Shown one piece after another: positions 33,885 to 44,256 of a stretch of DNA of 64,000 nucleotides (its first letter is position 1; every line of letters begins with the position of its first letter). The notes under the pieces are model-generated. The model did not search any database. It was not told the origin of the DNA and was given only the letters and a program-made list of their open reading frames with translations. The stretch covers positions 124,471,927 to 124,535,926 of the forward strand of contig CM068367.1 in the NCBI GenBank assembly GCA_034769895.1, written 5' to 3'. A program made the position numbers and the translations under genes. The DNA comes from Magicicada septendecula. Taxonomy: Eukaryota > Arthropoda > Insecta > Hemiptera > Cicadidae.

Positions 33885-34610
33885 ATGTACTACCACATTC
33901 ATTTTCTTATTGAAAGGCATTACAGATCTGCGCGGATGTCAGCTCCCTTCACTATTCGCCCCTATGTATTTCTTCTTCCTGCCAGCGTCTCCAAATTCTT
34001 GATTTCTATCCTTTCCAAATCCGTGTCCACCTCTTGTAGCCAACGTCTCCTCGATCTTTGTATCCGCCTCACTCCTCCCATTTCACCATAAAGGATTCTC
34101 TTTGGTTATCTGTCTCATTCCGTTTGCTCCTTGTGTCCTAACTAGCCAATCCTTTTGGACTTAATAAATTGTACCACACCTCCTCCTTCGGGTAGAGCTT
34201 CTATCTCGCAGTAATCATGCTGGACTTAATGAATTGTGTTATGTCTTCTCTTTCGAGTAAAGCTTCTATCTCGCAGTTATTAGTCATACTGGACTTAATG
34301 AATTGTGTTGTGTCTTCTCCTTCGAGTAAAGCTTCTATCTCGCAGTTATTAGTCATGCTGGACTTATTGTGTTATGTCTCCTTCGAGTAAAGCTTCTATC
34401 TCGTTGTTATTCCTCAACGTTCAGATTCCTCTTTCTTTTACAGGGCCACAAATATTTCTTATTATTTTTGTTCATAAACTTTAAAAGTGAAGATATCTGC
34501 TGTTGTAAGGGTCCAAGCTTCCTATCCATGTGTTACAACTGGTCTGATCAGAGTTCTATAGAGCTTCATGTCACGGCTGAAGGTACATTGCCACAGCGTT
34601 TTAGTATCCA
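33885..34610 (-). mobile_element. LINE 3' part with amplified coding minisatellite
   Basis: The minus strand runs from IRPVVTHG-type residues (34.55 kb) through KYLWPCKRKR, then repeated EIEALLEGEDTTQFIKSS units, and ends WLVRTQGANGMRQITKRIL, EMGGVRRIQRSRRRWLQEV, DLERIEIKNLETLAGRR and IVKGADIRADL. The GEDIVRF block and the RRWLQEVD.DLE..... ending are LINE C-terminal features. A further fragment of the repeat unit lies at 33816-33868, beyond the 3' end. Confidence 0.75.
34155..34410 (-). repeat. 69-bp in-frame minisatellite inside a LINE frame
   Basis: About four units of 69 bp with few differences (AAGCTTCTATCTCGCAG, TTATTAGTCAT and CTGGACTTAATGAATTG on the plus strand). Being 23 codons long, the unit keeps the reading frame on the minus strand (NCEIEALLEGEDTTQFIKSS). 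Confidence 0.88.
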
Positions 34611-34807
34611 GCAAAATATCCGAATTGCTACAACGTAAAGGAGATAAGAATAGTGTCAAATCGTAAAGGCTGAGTAAATTGCCACACCATGACCACGCAT
34701 GGCTGCTGGTAAGTGTTGACCATTAATAAAGTAAAACCCTTTTCGTATGTAATATAGAATGTAGAACTTTCACTTGTGAAAACTTACTTGTTTTTCTTTC
34801 CGAACGC

Positions 34808-34835
34808 GTTTCGGCGTAGTGTTCGCCTTCGTCAG
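34808..34835 (-). ncRNA. Hammerhead-like core, left arm
   Basis: The minus strand reads CTGACGA, one A, a GGCG-AACACTA-CGCC hairpin, then GAAACGCGTTC. This keeps the CUGANGA ... GAAAC core around a 4-bp stem II. Stem I is short or imperfect. The motif lies in the 3' terminus of the Penelope copy, on the same strand as its nuclease frame, as expected for these elements. Confidence 0.6.
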
Positions 34836-35389
34836 CAGTTTGAGACAGACTGGCCAGTAACGTGTAACGGTTTTTGTTTGGAAGGTTTAGTGGGGGTGGT
34901 GTGTGGAGGAAGGGGATTGGCGCGGGGATCCAAATTATTGTTAGTTTTATGTATAATTGTGTCAAACAGTGTGCGTGATTTATAGTTTAATTGGTCGTTA
35001 AGTATGTTGTTTGGTTGTGTTTTGTAGTGTTTGTATATTTCATATTGTTCTGCTGTGTTAAGTTTTCGACTTTTGGGTAAGTAGTGTAATATCTCAAGAT
35101 TAGTATCTACGTTGGTGTAGCTGTGGTTTTTTGTGTGTGGCAAATGCAGAATGTATATTGTTGTTGGATAAAGCTTTTAGGTGTTCAGAGTAACGAGATG
35201 AAAAAGATCTTCCCGTCTGGCCTATATAGAAACTATTGCAATCATTAAAATTTAATTTGTAAACACCTGTTTTGTTGTATTTGTCTATGTCCGTGTTTGT
35301 ATTATTGATGTGTTTTTTGATGGTATTGTTTGTTCTGTATGCTATTTTGTACTTGTGTTACACGTTACTGGCCAGTCTGTCTCAAACTG

Positions 35390-35417
35390 CTGACGAAGGT
35401 GAACACTACGCCGAAAC
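35390..35417 (+). ncRNA. Hammerhead-like core, right arm
   Basis: Same motif as the left arm, on the plus strand: CTGACGA, A, GGTG-AACACTA-CGCC, GAAACGCG. One stem II pair is G-U rather than C-G relative to the left arm. Confidence 0.6.
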
Positions 35418-35526
35418 GCGTTCGGAAAGAAAAACAAGTAAGTTTTCACAAGTGAAAGTTCTATAATCTATATTATTTAGTACTGTGAAAAAAGGAGATG
35501 AACAATCAAAACAACCTTTTCGTATG

Positions 35527-36396
35527 ATTTGGAAACCGTTTTACTTTGTGGAAATGTATGTGAGACATTAAACCGAGAGGAAAGTGTTAGCAGGACAGGC
35601 TTATTATAATATCTAAAACTAAATCAGATGTTAACTCTTTTGAACGGCACGCAAACAACGGTGATAACTCTTTTAGACGGTAGTAGGCCTATAACGCAAA
35701 CAACACATACCAGAAGCCCTGCGCGGTCGTGTTGTGGTAATTCGGATATTTTTCTAGACACTAAAACGGTATGACAAATACCTCCACACCATGTTACAAC
35801 AGCGATAATAATTCTAATATCAGAAAACAAATTCAGAAATTGAACTCGCAACTACGATTCACGAGCCGCCACTACAGGTTTCGTTAACCTCTCCAAAATG
35901 CCTTTCCGGATTTGCTTCCTATTATTTTCTTACGGAATAGTTTTGCGGCCATAGTTTTAGTTTGAAAGGCTTCGACGTAATTCACACTGTATTCAGCGGT
36001 AATGATGTCAATTAAAGCAACAGTACACACACCGCGCTTGACTGTACGGGTGCAATTAAAGCGTGGCTACACTTCACACTTGGTGTCTCGTGTAAATTCG
36101 CGTAATGTTGGCTCGTCGTACGGTGTTAATTACTACTGTCGTCGTAATTCTTGTACTCGTGTCCCCCGAGCTTCCGCAGTGTGGCACAATTATACGTACT
36201 CCGGTAATTACGTACAATGATGATGTCACTTAAGACACGCAACGCGACTCGACACATACACGTGTCAGCAGTAGCGGTACACACGCTGAGAATGCAAGAA
36301 CTGTAAACATAACGGGTAACTATATTATATTTTTGTCAAAAGTTATAATTATTAAAACGAAAAACTCGACTGGAAACAACGAACAGGTCCTGGAAT
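35527..36396. other. Unassigned region
   Basis: A 72-codon frame at 36002-36220 is rich in Arg, Ser and Val but has no recognised domain. CpG-containing sequence near 36050-36280 is GC-richer than its surroundings. Confidence 0.35.
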
Positions 36397-36552
36397 CTAC
36401 TAACTTCCCGATAATTTCTTCATTAACACTCTGCTGTTTGCTGACGAACAAGTTATCCAGTGACAACAGATTCAAAGCCCAAACTGGTGGATATCAAAGA
36501 AAAGAGTCAATACAGTGGTGCCTTCAATATGAAGTTAGACTGTGTTTGCCTG
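36397..36552 (+). pseudogene. LINE reverse-transcriptase fragment (weak)
   Basis: One frame reads LLFADEQVIQ near 36442, resembling the catalytic LLFADDQV block of RTE-type reverse transcriptases with the second aspartate replaced by glutamate. A stop follows, then WWISKKRVNT, which fits the downstream KTKV region loosely. Only about 50 codons; the assignment rests on one motif. Confidence 0.4.
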
Positions 36553-36554
36553 AC

Positions 36555-36714
36555 TGCTTCAAAGTGTAGCACACAGTAGCCAAATATTATTAGAACAATA
36601 CATATTAGTGATTTTTTTTCAATTTTCCTTTTTAGTATGTTATATGTAAAGTAGTTACAATTGTAGGCCTATATATCGACAAAAGTGATTTATATTTACA
36701 AAAATATTTCAATT
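36555..36714. repeat. 160-bp inverted repeat, right arm
   Basis: Inverted partner of 33656-33815, about 98-99% identical; spacer 2.7 kb. Confidence 0.9.
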
Positions 36715-37776
36715 TTTTATAAAACCATCGTTAGACTTTCTGCAAAAATAAAAAACATGGTTTGGCTATGATCCAGTAATAAATTATTTCGTGTAAATAA
36801 ATGTACATGTTTAATACTGTTTTAAAGAAAGAGAACTCTATTACTATGTTGTTCAAAGACTAATTTAATAACGATTTTTTTAAAAACCTTTATAAATTGC
36901 AGTTTTCTGGTATTAATATAAAAGCTGGCGATGATAGTGTTAATCACACTTGAAATACAACTGTGTATGTGAAACCTATTCAGATACTACAGACACATAT
37001 CTTAGTTTAGTTCTAACTAGAAATGTTAAAAAAAAATCAAGTAATTCACAATGTTCAGGAAAAAATAATATTTTTCCTGTTTAGATATACAGAATTCCCT
37101 TATCATCACCAGATAATTAGTTTACACAGTAATAGCTTTACAAATACAAAAATCAATAACAATCCACCAACAGAACAGAAGGTCAACAAATCATTTGGTC
37201 AGCTACCCTGTTTAAAAGCAATCATCTGTTATACCATTATTTGTTTTTCATTAACAATTCACTGACCGGTCTTAACATTATCTTTAAAAAGTATTTTTCT
37301 GTTGTAACACAATGGTAATAATAATAATAACTTTTAAAAATTTAACAATTTTCCAAGTCACTAATTGGAAAAAAAATTATGAAATTAAATAAATTCATAA
37401 TCACTATCATTGTGATAATTGTAACACAAAGAAAATTCTTATTTAAACTAATTGTGATAATATAATTAGTGAGCTGTGTATTAAAACAGTTGAAATTTTT
37501 ATCAGTTATAGCATAAAAATAAATAAATATACATATCAATAATGACAATAATGATACACAAACACAGTTTATTATATTTAATCAACAGAAATAACTTCAA
37601 ACATATAATATAAAATTCATAGTCATGGTGTACAATTGGGGATAGACTATTTTTTACCTTATTCAAAATACAAATACACAAAACTACAGAGCTCTTTATT
37701 ATATAAAAAATAGACTAAACTGCCCCTTATGTATAAAATGACTTCCTTAATACTGATCAGGTGTCAATACCTAAGC
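36715..37776. other. AT-rich spacer
   Basis: Very AT-rich; no gene or repeat recognised. Confidence 0.4.
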
Positions 37777-37865
37777 TTATAGCTGCTCATAATCTATCCT
37801 ACAAATACTATCAACAATCCCCTTGAGAGAGCCCAACTGAGCATCAGTATGGGCAATGTAAACAT
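37777..37865 (-). CDS. Possible terminal exon of an unidentified host gene
   Basis: On the minus strand a pyrimidine-rich stretch ends GACCCCCCTATCTGGCAG, a good acceptor, and is followed by 28 open codons, VYIAHTDAQLGSLKGIVDSI then CRIDYEQL, and TAA. The peptide looks protein-like but I cannot place it in a family, and open stretches this short arise by chance. No upstream exon was found. Confidence 0.25.
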
Positions 37866-38869
37866 CTGCCAGATAGGGGGGTCAGTAGACAACAGACCAT
37901 GGTCCCTGTCAGGACAGTCCCCAGTTGATGGCATCACACTACAGATTCTAAATCTTCAGCTTTTACGTATGAACTGAGTAAATTTGACTGCTCAATATTC
38001 AGCTAATCAGTGACACTAATGACAGGTAATCACTCGTCACAATCATACCACATCAACCTAACATATATGAGGTTGGCAGCGAACAAACAGGAACATGTCA
38101 CTCAGTGCTCACAGCAGTATTAAACATACGCTCAGCCATGGGAAAACCATTCCATCCACAGACATTAAGGAGGCATCAGTCTGAATATGGTAGGCACGTT
38201 ATCTGACAAAAAACTGCAGAAACCTTTCAGTGAAAACAGCAAAATTTAAAGCAGAGTTCAACCCAAAAACAAGACACATTTATACATGCAGATACGTACA
38301 GCAGTTATTCCATAAAACGGTGCAAATTTCGAGTTTTTAATGTTGGCAATGCTAATTATAAAACAGATCTGTTAAGTTGGTAGTGCACTGTTATTTTGTT
38401 ACTTTGCTATCAGATGTTTTCTTTATGTAAACTGCAAGTGAATTTAACAAATTGATTACAGAAGAACAATAACTTGTCAATCCTATTACAAATTTTGCTG
38501 TACATGTTGTTATAAAAACTGAGTAAGATAAATTGAAATTCCATCAAGAAACAATACAATTCTTAAACGTTAATGGCGCATTATTATTATTACTATTAAA
38601 AACTATAATATTATGGACATTAGCAGCCTGTAAAACCAACAAAACACAATATTTTGACAAATTAAAATCAGGTGAACAATGTACAGTGGATTCTGTTGTA
38701 TCGGGACCACATCAATTTGGTTTAAGCGGCTGGCCCTATTAAACAAAATTTCTAAAAAGTGGAACAACTATGCTTAATAATTAAAACCCGACATGTAATG
38801 TATACTACAGTGCATACCGTAATAATAAAATTCATGGATTTTGTTGTCCATGGCATGTCCATTGATTAA
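37866..38869. other. Unassigned spacer
   Basis: Moderate AT content, no frame or repeat recognised. Confidence 0.4.
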
Positions 38870-38886
38870 CTAATTATAAGTATAAT

Positions 38887-40806
38887 ACTACTGACTCGGA
38901 ACACTAAGTTTTTATTGGTAAAAATGTAAAATTTTTACCTTGTAGCCTGAACCAGTTTTTGCTTATTATAATAATTTTATCTTTATATAATTGTATATAA
39001 TTTATTTTTAGGTCAAAAATATCTCGGCTGCCTTTAGATTTGTCGCAGGACGGAAAAATTGTCAGAAAATTTCAGAAAGTTTGGTGTAGTAAATATAGGT
39101 GGCTCTCTGATTGTAAACGAAATAAAACTCTGCACTGTTGTTATTGTTTGATGTTTAATGGAGAGAAACCATGGAGCAAAGTTGGAGTAGGCACTATAAA
39201 AAATGTTGATGCTAAAGCTGTTAAAACATGCTGGTAGCAAAACTCATAAAACACTCAGATTTTTCACATGCTAGGACATAACAGAATAGAACATTGCTTC
39301 TCCAAATCAGCTAGAATTCAAGCAGTACATCACAATGACAATGTGGCTCGAAATCGAAGGATAGTAGGGCATTTGATAGATGTTTGTTATTTAGGGATCA
39401 TGTTTGTTAGTTTGCTTTTAGGGGTCATAAGGAAAATGAGCAGTCTCTTAATAAGGGCAATTATTTAGAAACTTTATATTTACTGGCAATGGAAGAGTCT
39501 TTCATGAAGGAACATATAGAAACCAGCACTGTATATAAACGCACATCTTCTGAAATTCAAAATGATTTAATTGAGTCTGTTTCCATCGCTATTAATGAAA
39601 CAATTCGTGATGAAATAAACAAGGCTAATTTTGTTTCCGTTCAAGCTGACGAAACAACTGACGTATCTGCTAGATCTGATTTACTCCGAGAACAAGGGTT
39701 TAAACTTCCTCACACAACATCAACCTGTTGGAATTACCATTTGTGGGCAGTTTCAACAATCAAAGAACATTACAAAGAACTATATCAAGCAGTTTCTCAC
39801 CTTATTGAGTGTGACGACTGGGATCCTGAGTCTGAGTGCTGCAATTGGTCTCCTAAATATTTTAAAGTCGACATCTTTCATGCTTTACTTGTGCTTATAT
39901 GATCGAATTTTTGTATTTACTCAATATCTGTTTAATATGCTACAGGCAAAATCTAGCAGTGATGTAAATCTCTCCATTAATGAAATTAGAACAGTGAAAG
40001 ACAACATCGTAGCACTGCATTCAAATAAAGTGCTATAAAACTGTATGGACGAATGTACGCACATGAATTCTGACCTCAGTAATGTATTGCAGGACTATGT
40101 AAGTGAAGTGCATAAACATGTTGCTTATGAAATTCTTGATTCTGTAACAGTGGAAGTAGACGCCCGATTCGGCGAATTCGAAAATATATTTTTTGTAGAA
40201 CTTCTAACTGAGAAAAAGTTTGTTGAATTTTGGAGGAATTTTCCTCAACTCCAGTTTGACAAGCTGAAATGTTTGTTCCCAAAATTCTTTGACTAGGTAA
40301 CACTGCGCAATGAATTATTGAACATCTATAACAGTGAAGATAAAATGCTTCCATGTGTTAAACTGCTAGAATATATTGCGAAGATCAACTCGATAGTGTG
40401 TATGAACAAACATTAAGGTTACTGAAATTAGTACTGAGCATTCCAGTTACATCAGCATCAACTGAGCATTCAATTACACTGAAGAGGATCAAAATGTACC
40501 TTCGTAATGCTATGAAAAATAAAAGATTATCACAATTGGCTACTTTGTCCATTGAAAAAGAATTGACATTTATGTGCACAAAGGACCCAGCTTTTAAGGA
40601 AAGGGTAATAGATATTTTTGCAAACTTCAAGACTTTGGAACTCATTTACAAGAAAATATGAAACGATTGTGTAATGCCTACTGTAATCCGGATTTGTCAT
40701 CATTCAAAAAATGTGAGTAAAATTTATATTTTTCCAACAATATTTTCTAATTAAGATTCATAAACAACACCAATAACAATAATATAGTTTTTTCTTTATT
40801 TTAGGC
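38887..40806 (+). mobile_element. hAT-derived unit flanked by a 17-bp direct repeat
   Basis: CTAATTATAAGTATAAT occurs exactly at 38870-38886 and 40807-40823, and a broken hAT transposase gene fills most of the space between. hAT elements duplicate 8 bp, so a 17-bp repeat is not the expected footprint. Retroposition of a transcript, a later duplication or chance in AT-rich DNA are alternatives. No hAT terminal inverted repeat was seen. Confidence 0.5.
39013..40661 (+). pseudogene. hAT transposase (TTF/DUF4371 type), broken
   Basis: A possible acceptor (TTTATTTTTAG) precedes SRLPLDLSQDGKIVRKFQK and VWCSKYRWLSDCKRNKTLHC with CYCLMFNGEKPWSK, the TTF-type finger region. HNDNVARNRRIVGHLIDV and then SSEIQNDLIESVSIAINETI lead to VSVQADETTDVS, the first catalytic aspartate region. 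The text then jumps to LREQGFKLPHTTSTCWN, so an internal stretch is gone. The end, LSIPVTSASTEHSI with RLSQLATLSIEKEL, is the dimerisation domain, closed by a stop at 40661. Several stops and frame changes lie between (near 39237, 39420-39490, 39900, 40037 and 40296). Confidence 0.85.
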
Positions 40807-40823
40807 CTAATTATAAGTATAAT

Positions 40824-41229
40824 GAAATGCAACAGTCACTTAGGTATTATCTGATAGAGGTAGCGTTATCTCTATTTACCATAGTTTTACTGGTTCGTTA
40901 AGAATGTCAACAATCTTAGTATGAGGTTGCTTTTGACTGGAATTTTGATGTCTACCCAAATTATTTTCTCATGCTTCGCCACAGGTGTGTGTTTTCATGG
41001 TATGTATTCATTTGGATTATTTTATCTTTTGGTTATATATTATGACCAGTTTTGTTGGCTCTCTATCATGGGTTAATAGAGTATTATTAATTTATTTACA
41101 AGTATAGAATTAGCCTGAAGATGGCTGCCGATTATTTTGGTGGCCAAATTGTTCCATTTATGGCCGAATCGTCTGTGATGGCAAAACTGTCAGTTAAATT
41201 CAAATTATTGAAAGAACTTGTACCATCAA
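40824..41229. other. Unassigned spacer
   Basis: A 70-codon frame begins at 41121 (MAADYFGGQIVPFM) without a recognised domain. Otherwise AT-rich. Confidence 0.35.
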
Positions 41230-41640
41230 CCAGGGTTATTTGCACAATGAGAGGTTACTTTGCACAATTGCCTGTCAAAAGTTTTCCTGCACTCTGTTGG
41301 CTTCACAAGTGTACTAAAACTGAAGTTTTGTGAGAAAGCTACTAGATGGCATACGTGGCAAGTCACTGACCAACATTTTAGTGCTGAATTACAGGTTGTG
41401 ATTTTTATATATGCTTTGTTTTGTTTAGTTAGTGAACAACAAAACTTTCATATCAAGGAATTTTACTTTTGTACCCTCATTTTGAGGTTATTTATGTAAC
41501 ACTGCAAAGTTACCCCTGACTGTGTGCATACATTTTTTTAATAGTTTATTTACCATCTGCTTGTTTAATTTAATTTTCTTTAATTAAAAAACAGTAAAAA
41601 ATGCTAAAATTAATTGTTTGTCCTTTATTTATGTTTTTCA

Positions 41641-43500
41641 GATGCCAAGAACATACAAAAGAAAACCAGGTTCACAGAAGTACCATGACTACGCTGAAGC
41701 TGATTTAAAAGAATGTCTGGATGCAATCAGATCGGGTAGTATGACGCAGGAAAAGCAGCAGAGAAATACAATACTTCCAGGCGAACAATAAGCATTACAA
41801 ACTAAAAGATACGCATTGTATGAAGCCAGGTAAGCCACCAATATTTTCTATGGAAGAAGAAACCAAGTTTGTCAAGTGTGCAGTACAAATGAGTGACTTT
41901 GGGTTTCCTATCACAGAAGAAGACTTACATAACATTGTTAAAGATTATGTTACAAAAATTAGCAGGACTGTTGAGGAATTCAAAGAGGGAAATTACCCAG
42001 GAACTGACTTGGTTAAGGGTTTCTTACAATGGCATCCTGAATTGTCAGTTAGGTTTCAACACAAACATTAAGAGAATTCGAGCATCTGTAAATGAACCAA
42101 TGTTCAGAGAATATGTCAATAATTTCACAAAAACAATAGAAAATATTCCACCAGAAAATATGTTTAATTTTTATGAGACAACCTAACAGACGATCCTGGC
42201 TCTAAAAAGTGTGTTGTCAAGAGGGGTACTAAATACCCTGCCATAATTCGAAACACATCTAAAACTAGCATTTCAATTATAATAGCAGGTAATGAGGCTG
42301 GAGAACTTCTAGCCTCATTTGTAGTTTATCAGGTCAATAATATGTGGAGTTTTTGATGTGAAGGTGGCCCCAATGGGGCAAGATTTACTAGCACTCCTAG
42401 TGGCTGGTTCGATGGTGCTGCTTTTGAAGAGTGGTTTTTCTCTTTCATGTTACCATGCCTTAAAAAAGAAACAGGGGTTTAAAGTTTTGTTAGGAGATAA
42501 TTTATCTTCCTATGTTTCTTTTAAAGTTCTTGAAGCATGTGATTAACATGAAATCTGGTTTGCATGTCTGCCTCCCAACAGCACACACCTTACCCAGCCC
42601 CTTGATTGGCTTTTTTTAAGCCTTTAAAATCTGCTTGGCGGAAAGTACTTACTGAGTACAAAGAGGCTACTACAGGACAGACAAAGACGACTCTTGACAA
42701 ACAGCATTTTCCCAGCCTGTTGAAGGATTTGATGGTAGCCTTGAAGCCCAATTAATCGTCTAATTTACAATCAGGCTTCAAGAAGTGTAGCATCTACCCT
42801 GTTGATGTCAGTCAACTTTTGAAGGCTTTCAATGTAAGAAAGTCATATGACACAGATGCCAATGAGGATAGTTTAAGCTTTTTCTAGAAAAGAGGACAGA
42901 TGTCTTAATGGGATCTGAGGGCAAGAGGAAGCAGAGGAGAAAAGTAAATGTTCCTCCTGGTAAAAGTGTCTCTACTGACGATTTTATAACACACGGAGAT
43001 GCAAATAGCCCAGTTCCTAGTACAACTACAGGGATTAAAGAAAAACCTCAACATGGCAAGAAACAAGAAAAAGGTCAGAAAAAGAAACAAAAAGTTTATG
43101 ATGCTGAGTCAGATGATGATGTGGAAAGTGTTTCGTATATAGACTCTACCAGTTCTACAGAAGAAACTTCCAGCGACTTAGAAGATAGTTTAACCAGCCC
43201 AAAAAATGATGCAAAAAACCTCTGGAAATTGTTACGGTAATTCCTGGGTTCTAGTATGGAGGGAGAAAAATGAATATGTGGTTTTTCATATGAAGGAGAG
43301 GAGTTGTTTCCCGGGCAAATTGTAAAAGTGGACCAGGAGGCTGCAGTAGTTAGATCTATGGAAAGATGTGGAAATGGCCAGAAGGACGTATTGACGAGTT
43401 ATTTTATGAATGGGAAGACATACTGGGTCACATCAATGTGCCCAAAAAAATAAGAACTAGAAAAATATTTGCAGTTTCAGAGTTGTCATTCAAATGGGAC
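41641..43500 (+). pseudogene. pogo/Tigger-type transposase, broken
   Basis: It starts ATG at 41641 directly after TTTATGTTTTTCAG, which looks like a splice acceptor. The reading gives MPRTYKRKPGSQKYHDYAE and CLDAIRSGSM (N-terminal helix-turn-helix), then FSMEEETKFVKCAVQMSDFG, HPELSVRF and IKRIRASVNEPMFREY, ENMFNFYETT, GWFDGAAFEEWFFSFMLP, LLGDNLSSYVSFKVLEACD and, further on, FKPLKSAWRKVLTEYKEAT and SGFKKCSIYPVDVSQLLKAF. The usual NYDETN carries the first catalytic Asp; here it reads NFYETT. About eight stops or frame changes interrupt it. An acidic, lysine-rich tail (42908-43240) and a GEELFPGQIVKVDQEAA segment close it. Confidence 0.88.
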
Positions 43501-43793
43501 ATATTTTGATGTTTCAAATAATACGACTTGTGAAGATTTTATTATTTTTGTTTAATTATCATGATCTGTCTATTTTCTTATTATTTGTGATTTTTATTAG
43601 TGACTTTGCAACTCAGTTTTTTTTTTTTAATTTACTAAGTAGTTTTCATGATAAATTCAGTTTTAACAGTACAAAAGTTTACCAATTCTACTTTATTTAA
43701 ATATTTGTTAAAGTTTTGTAATCTGTATTAATAAAAACTCTTTTTTTGAAAACATTTAATATTTAAATGAACTAATCTAATAAAATTCAATTA

Positions 43794-44249
43794 ACATGGT
43801 GATTATTAATAGAATAGTGCTTACTTACCCTACAGAAGAGGTAACTTTGCACACAAAAAAAGGAGTCATGTATAAGATATCATCTGTTTCTAACTGTGCA
43901 AAGTATCCTCACCCTATGAGGATACTTTGCACAAAAAATTAATGATTAATAAAAAATTCATTCCAAAACAAAAAAAATTTCATGAAGAGAGTGTGCTCTT
44001 TAGGGTCCTAAGAAACCATACACATGGTGATTATTAATAGAATAGTGCTTACTTACCCTACAGAAGAGGTAACTTTGCACACAAAAAAAGGAGTCATGTA
44101 TAAGATATCATCTGTTTCTAACTGTGCAAAGAATCCTCACCCTATGAGGATACTTTGCACAAAAAATTAATGATTAATAAAAAATTCATTCCAAAACAAA
44201 AAAAATTTCATGAAGAGAGTGTGCTCTTTAGGGTCCTAAGAAACCATAC
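43794..44249. repeat. 228-bp tandem duplication, 227/228 identical
   Basis: Units 43794-44021 and 44022-44249 start at ACATGGT and differ by one base as far as I can see; a third ACATGGT follows at 44250. Each unit holds GGTAACTTTGCACAC and a palindrome with 17-nt arms, TGTGCAAAGTATCCTCA and TGAGGATACTTTGCACA (43895-43911 and 43916-43932), perfect in unit 1 and with one mismatch in unit 2. Confidence 0.95.
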
Positions 44250-44256
44250 ACATGGT

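Larger units (their letters stand above)
34750..35514 (-). mobile_element. Penelope-like insertion with inverted termini and 12-bp target duplication
   Basis: CCTTTTCGTATG flanks at 34738-34749 and 35515-35526. Two arms of about 115 bp, 34752-34868 and 35357-35475, are inverted copies with a few mismatches. Between them, on the minus strand, lies a GIY-YIG nuclease: GVYKLNFNDCNSFYIGQTG, RSFSSRYSEHLKAL, then after one frame change near 35135 NHSYTNVDTNLEILHYLP, AEQYEIYKHYKTQPNNILND and SRTLFDTII. The reverse transcriptase is missing. GIY-YIG plus terminal repeats in inverted position is the known architecture of 5'-truncated Penelope copies. Each arm carries a hammerhead-like core. Confidence 0.9.
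41230..44256 (+). mobile_element. pogo/Tigger-like element and its surroundings
   Basis: A broken pogo-type transposase gene is bracketed by repeated forms of GGTAACTTTGCAC: GGTTATTTGCACAATG and GGTTACTTTGCACAAT near 41233-41268; the reverse complement CTGCAAAGTTACCCCTG ending near 41519; GGTAACTTTGCACAC near 43843; then a palindrome and their duplicate. CAGGGGTAACTTTGCA looks like the family's terminal repeat. The exact outer borders and TA duplication could not be fixed, so the limits given are approximate. Confidence 0.65.
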
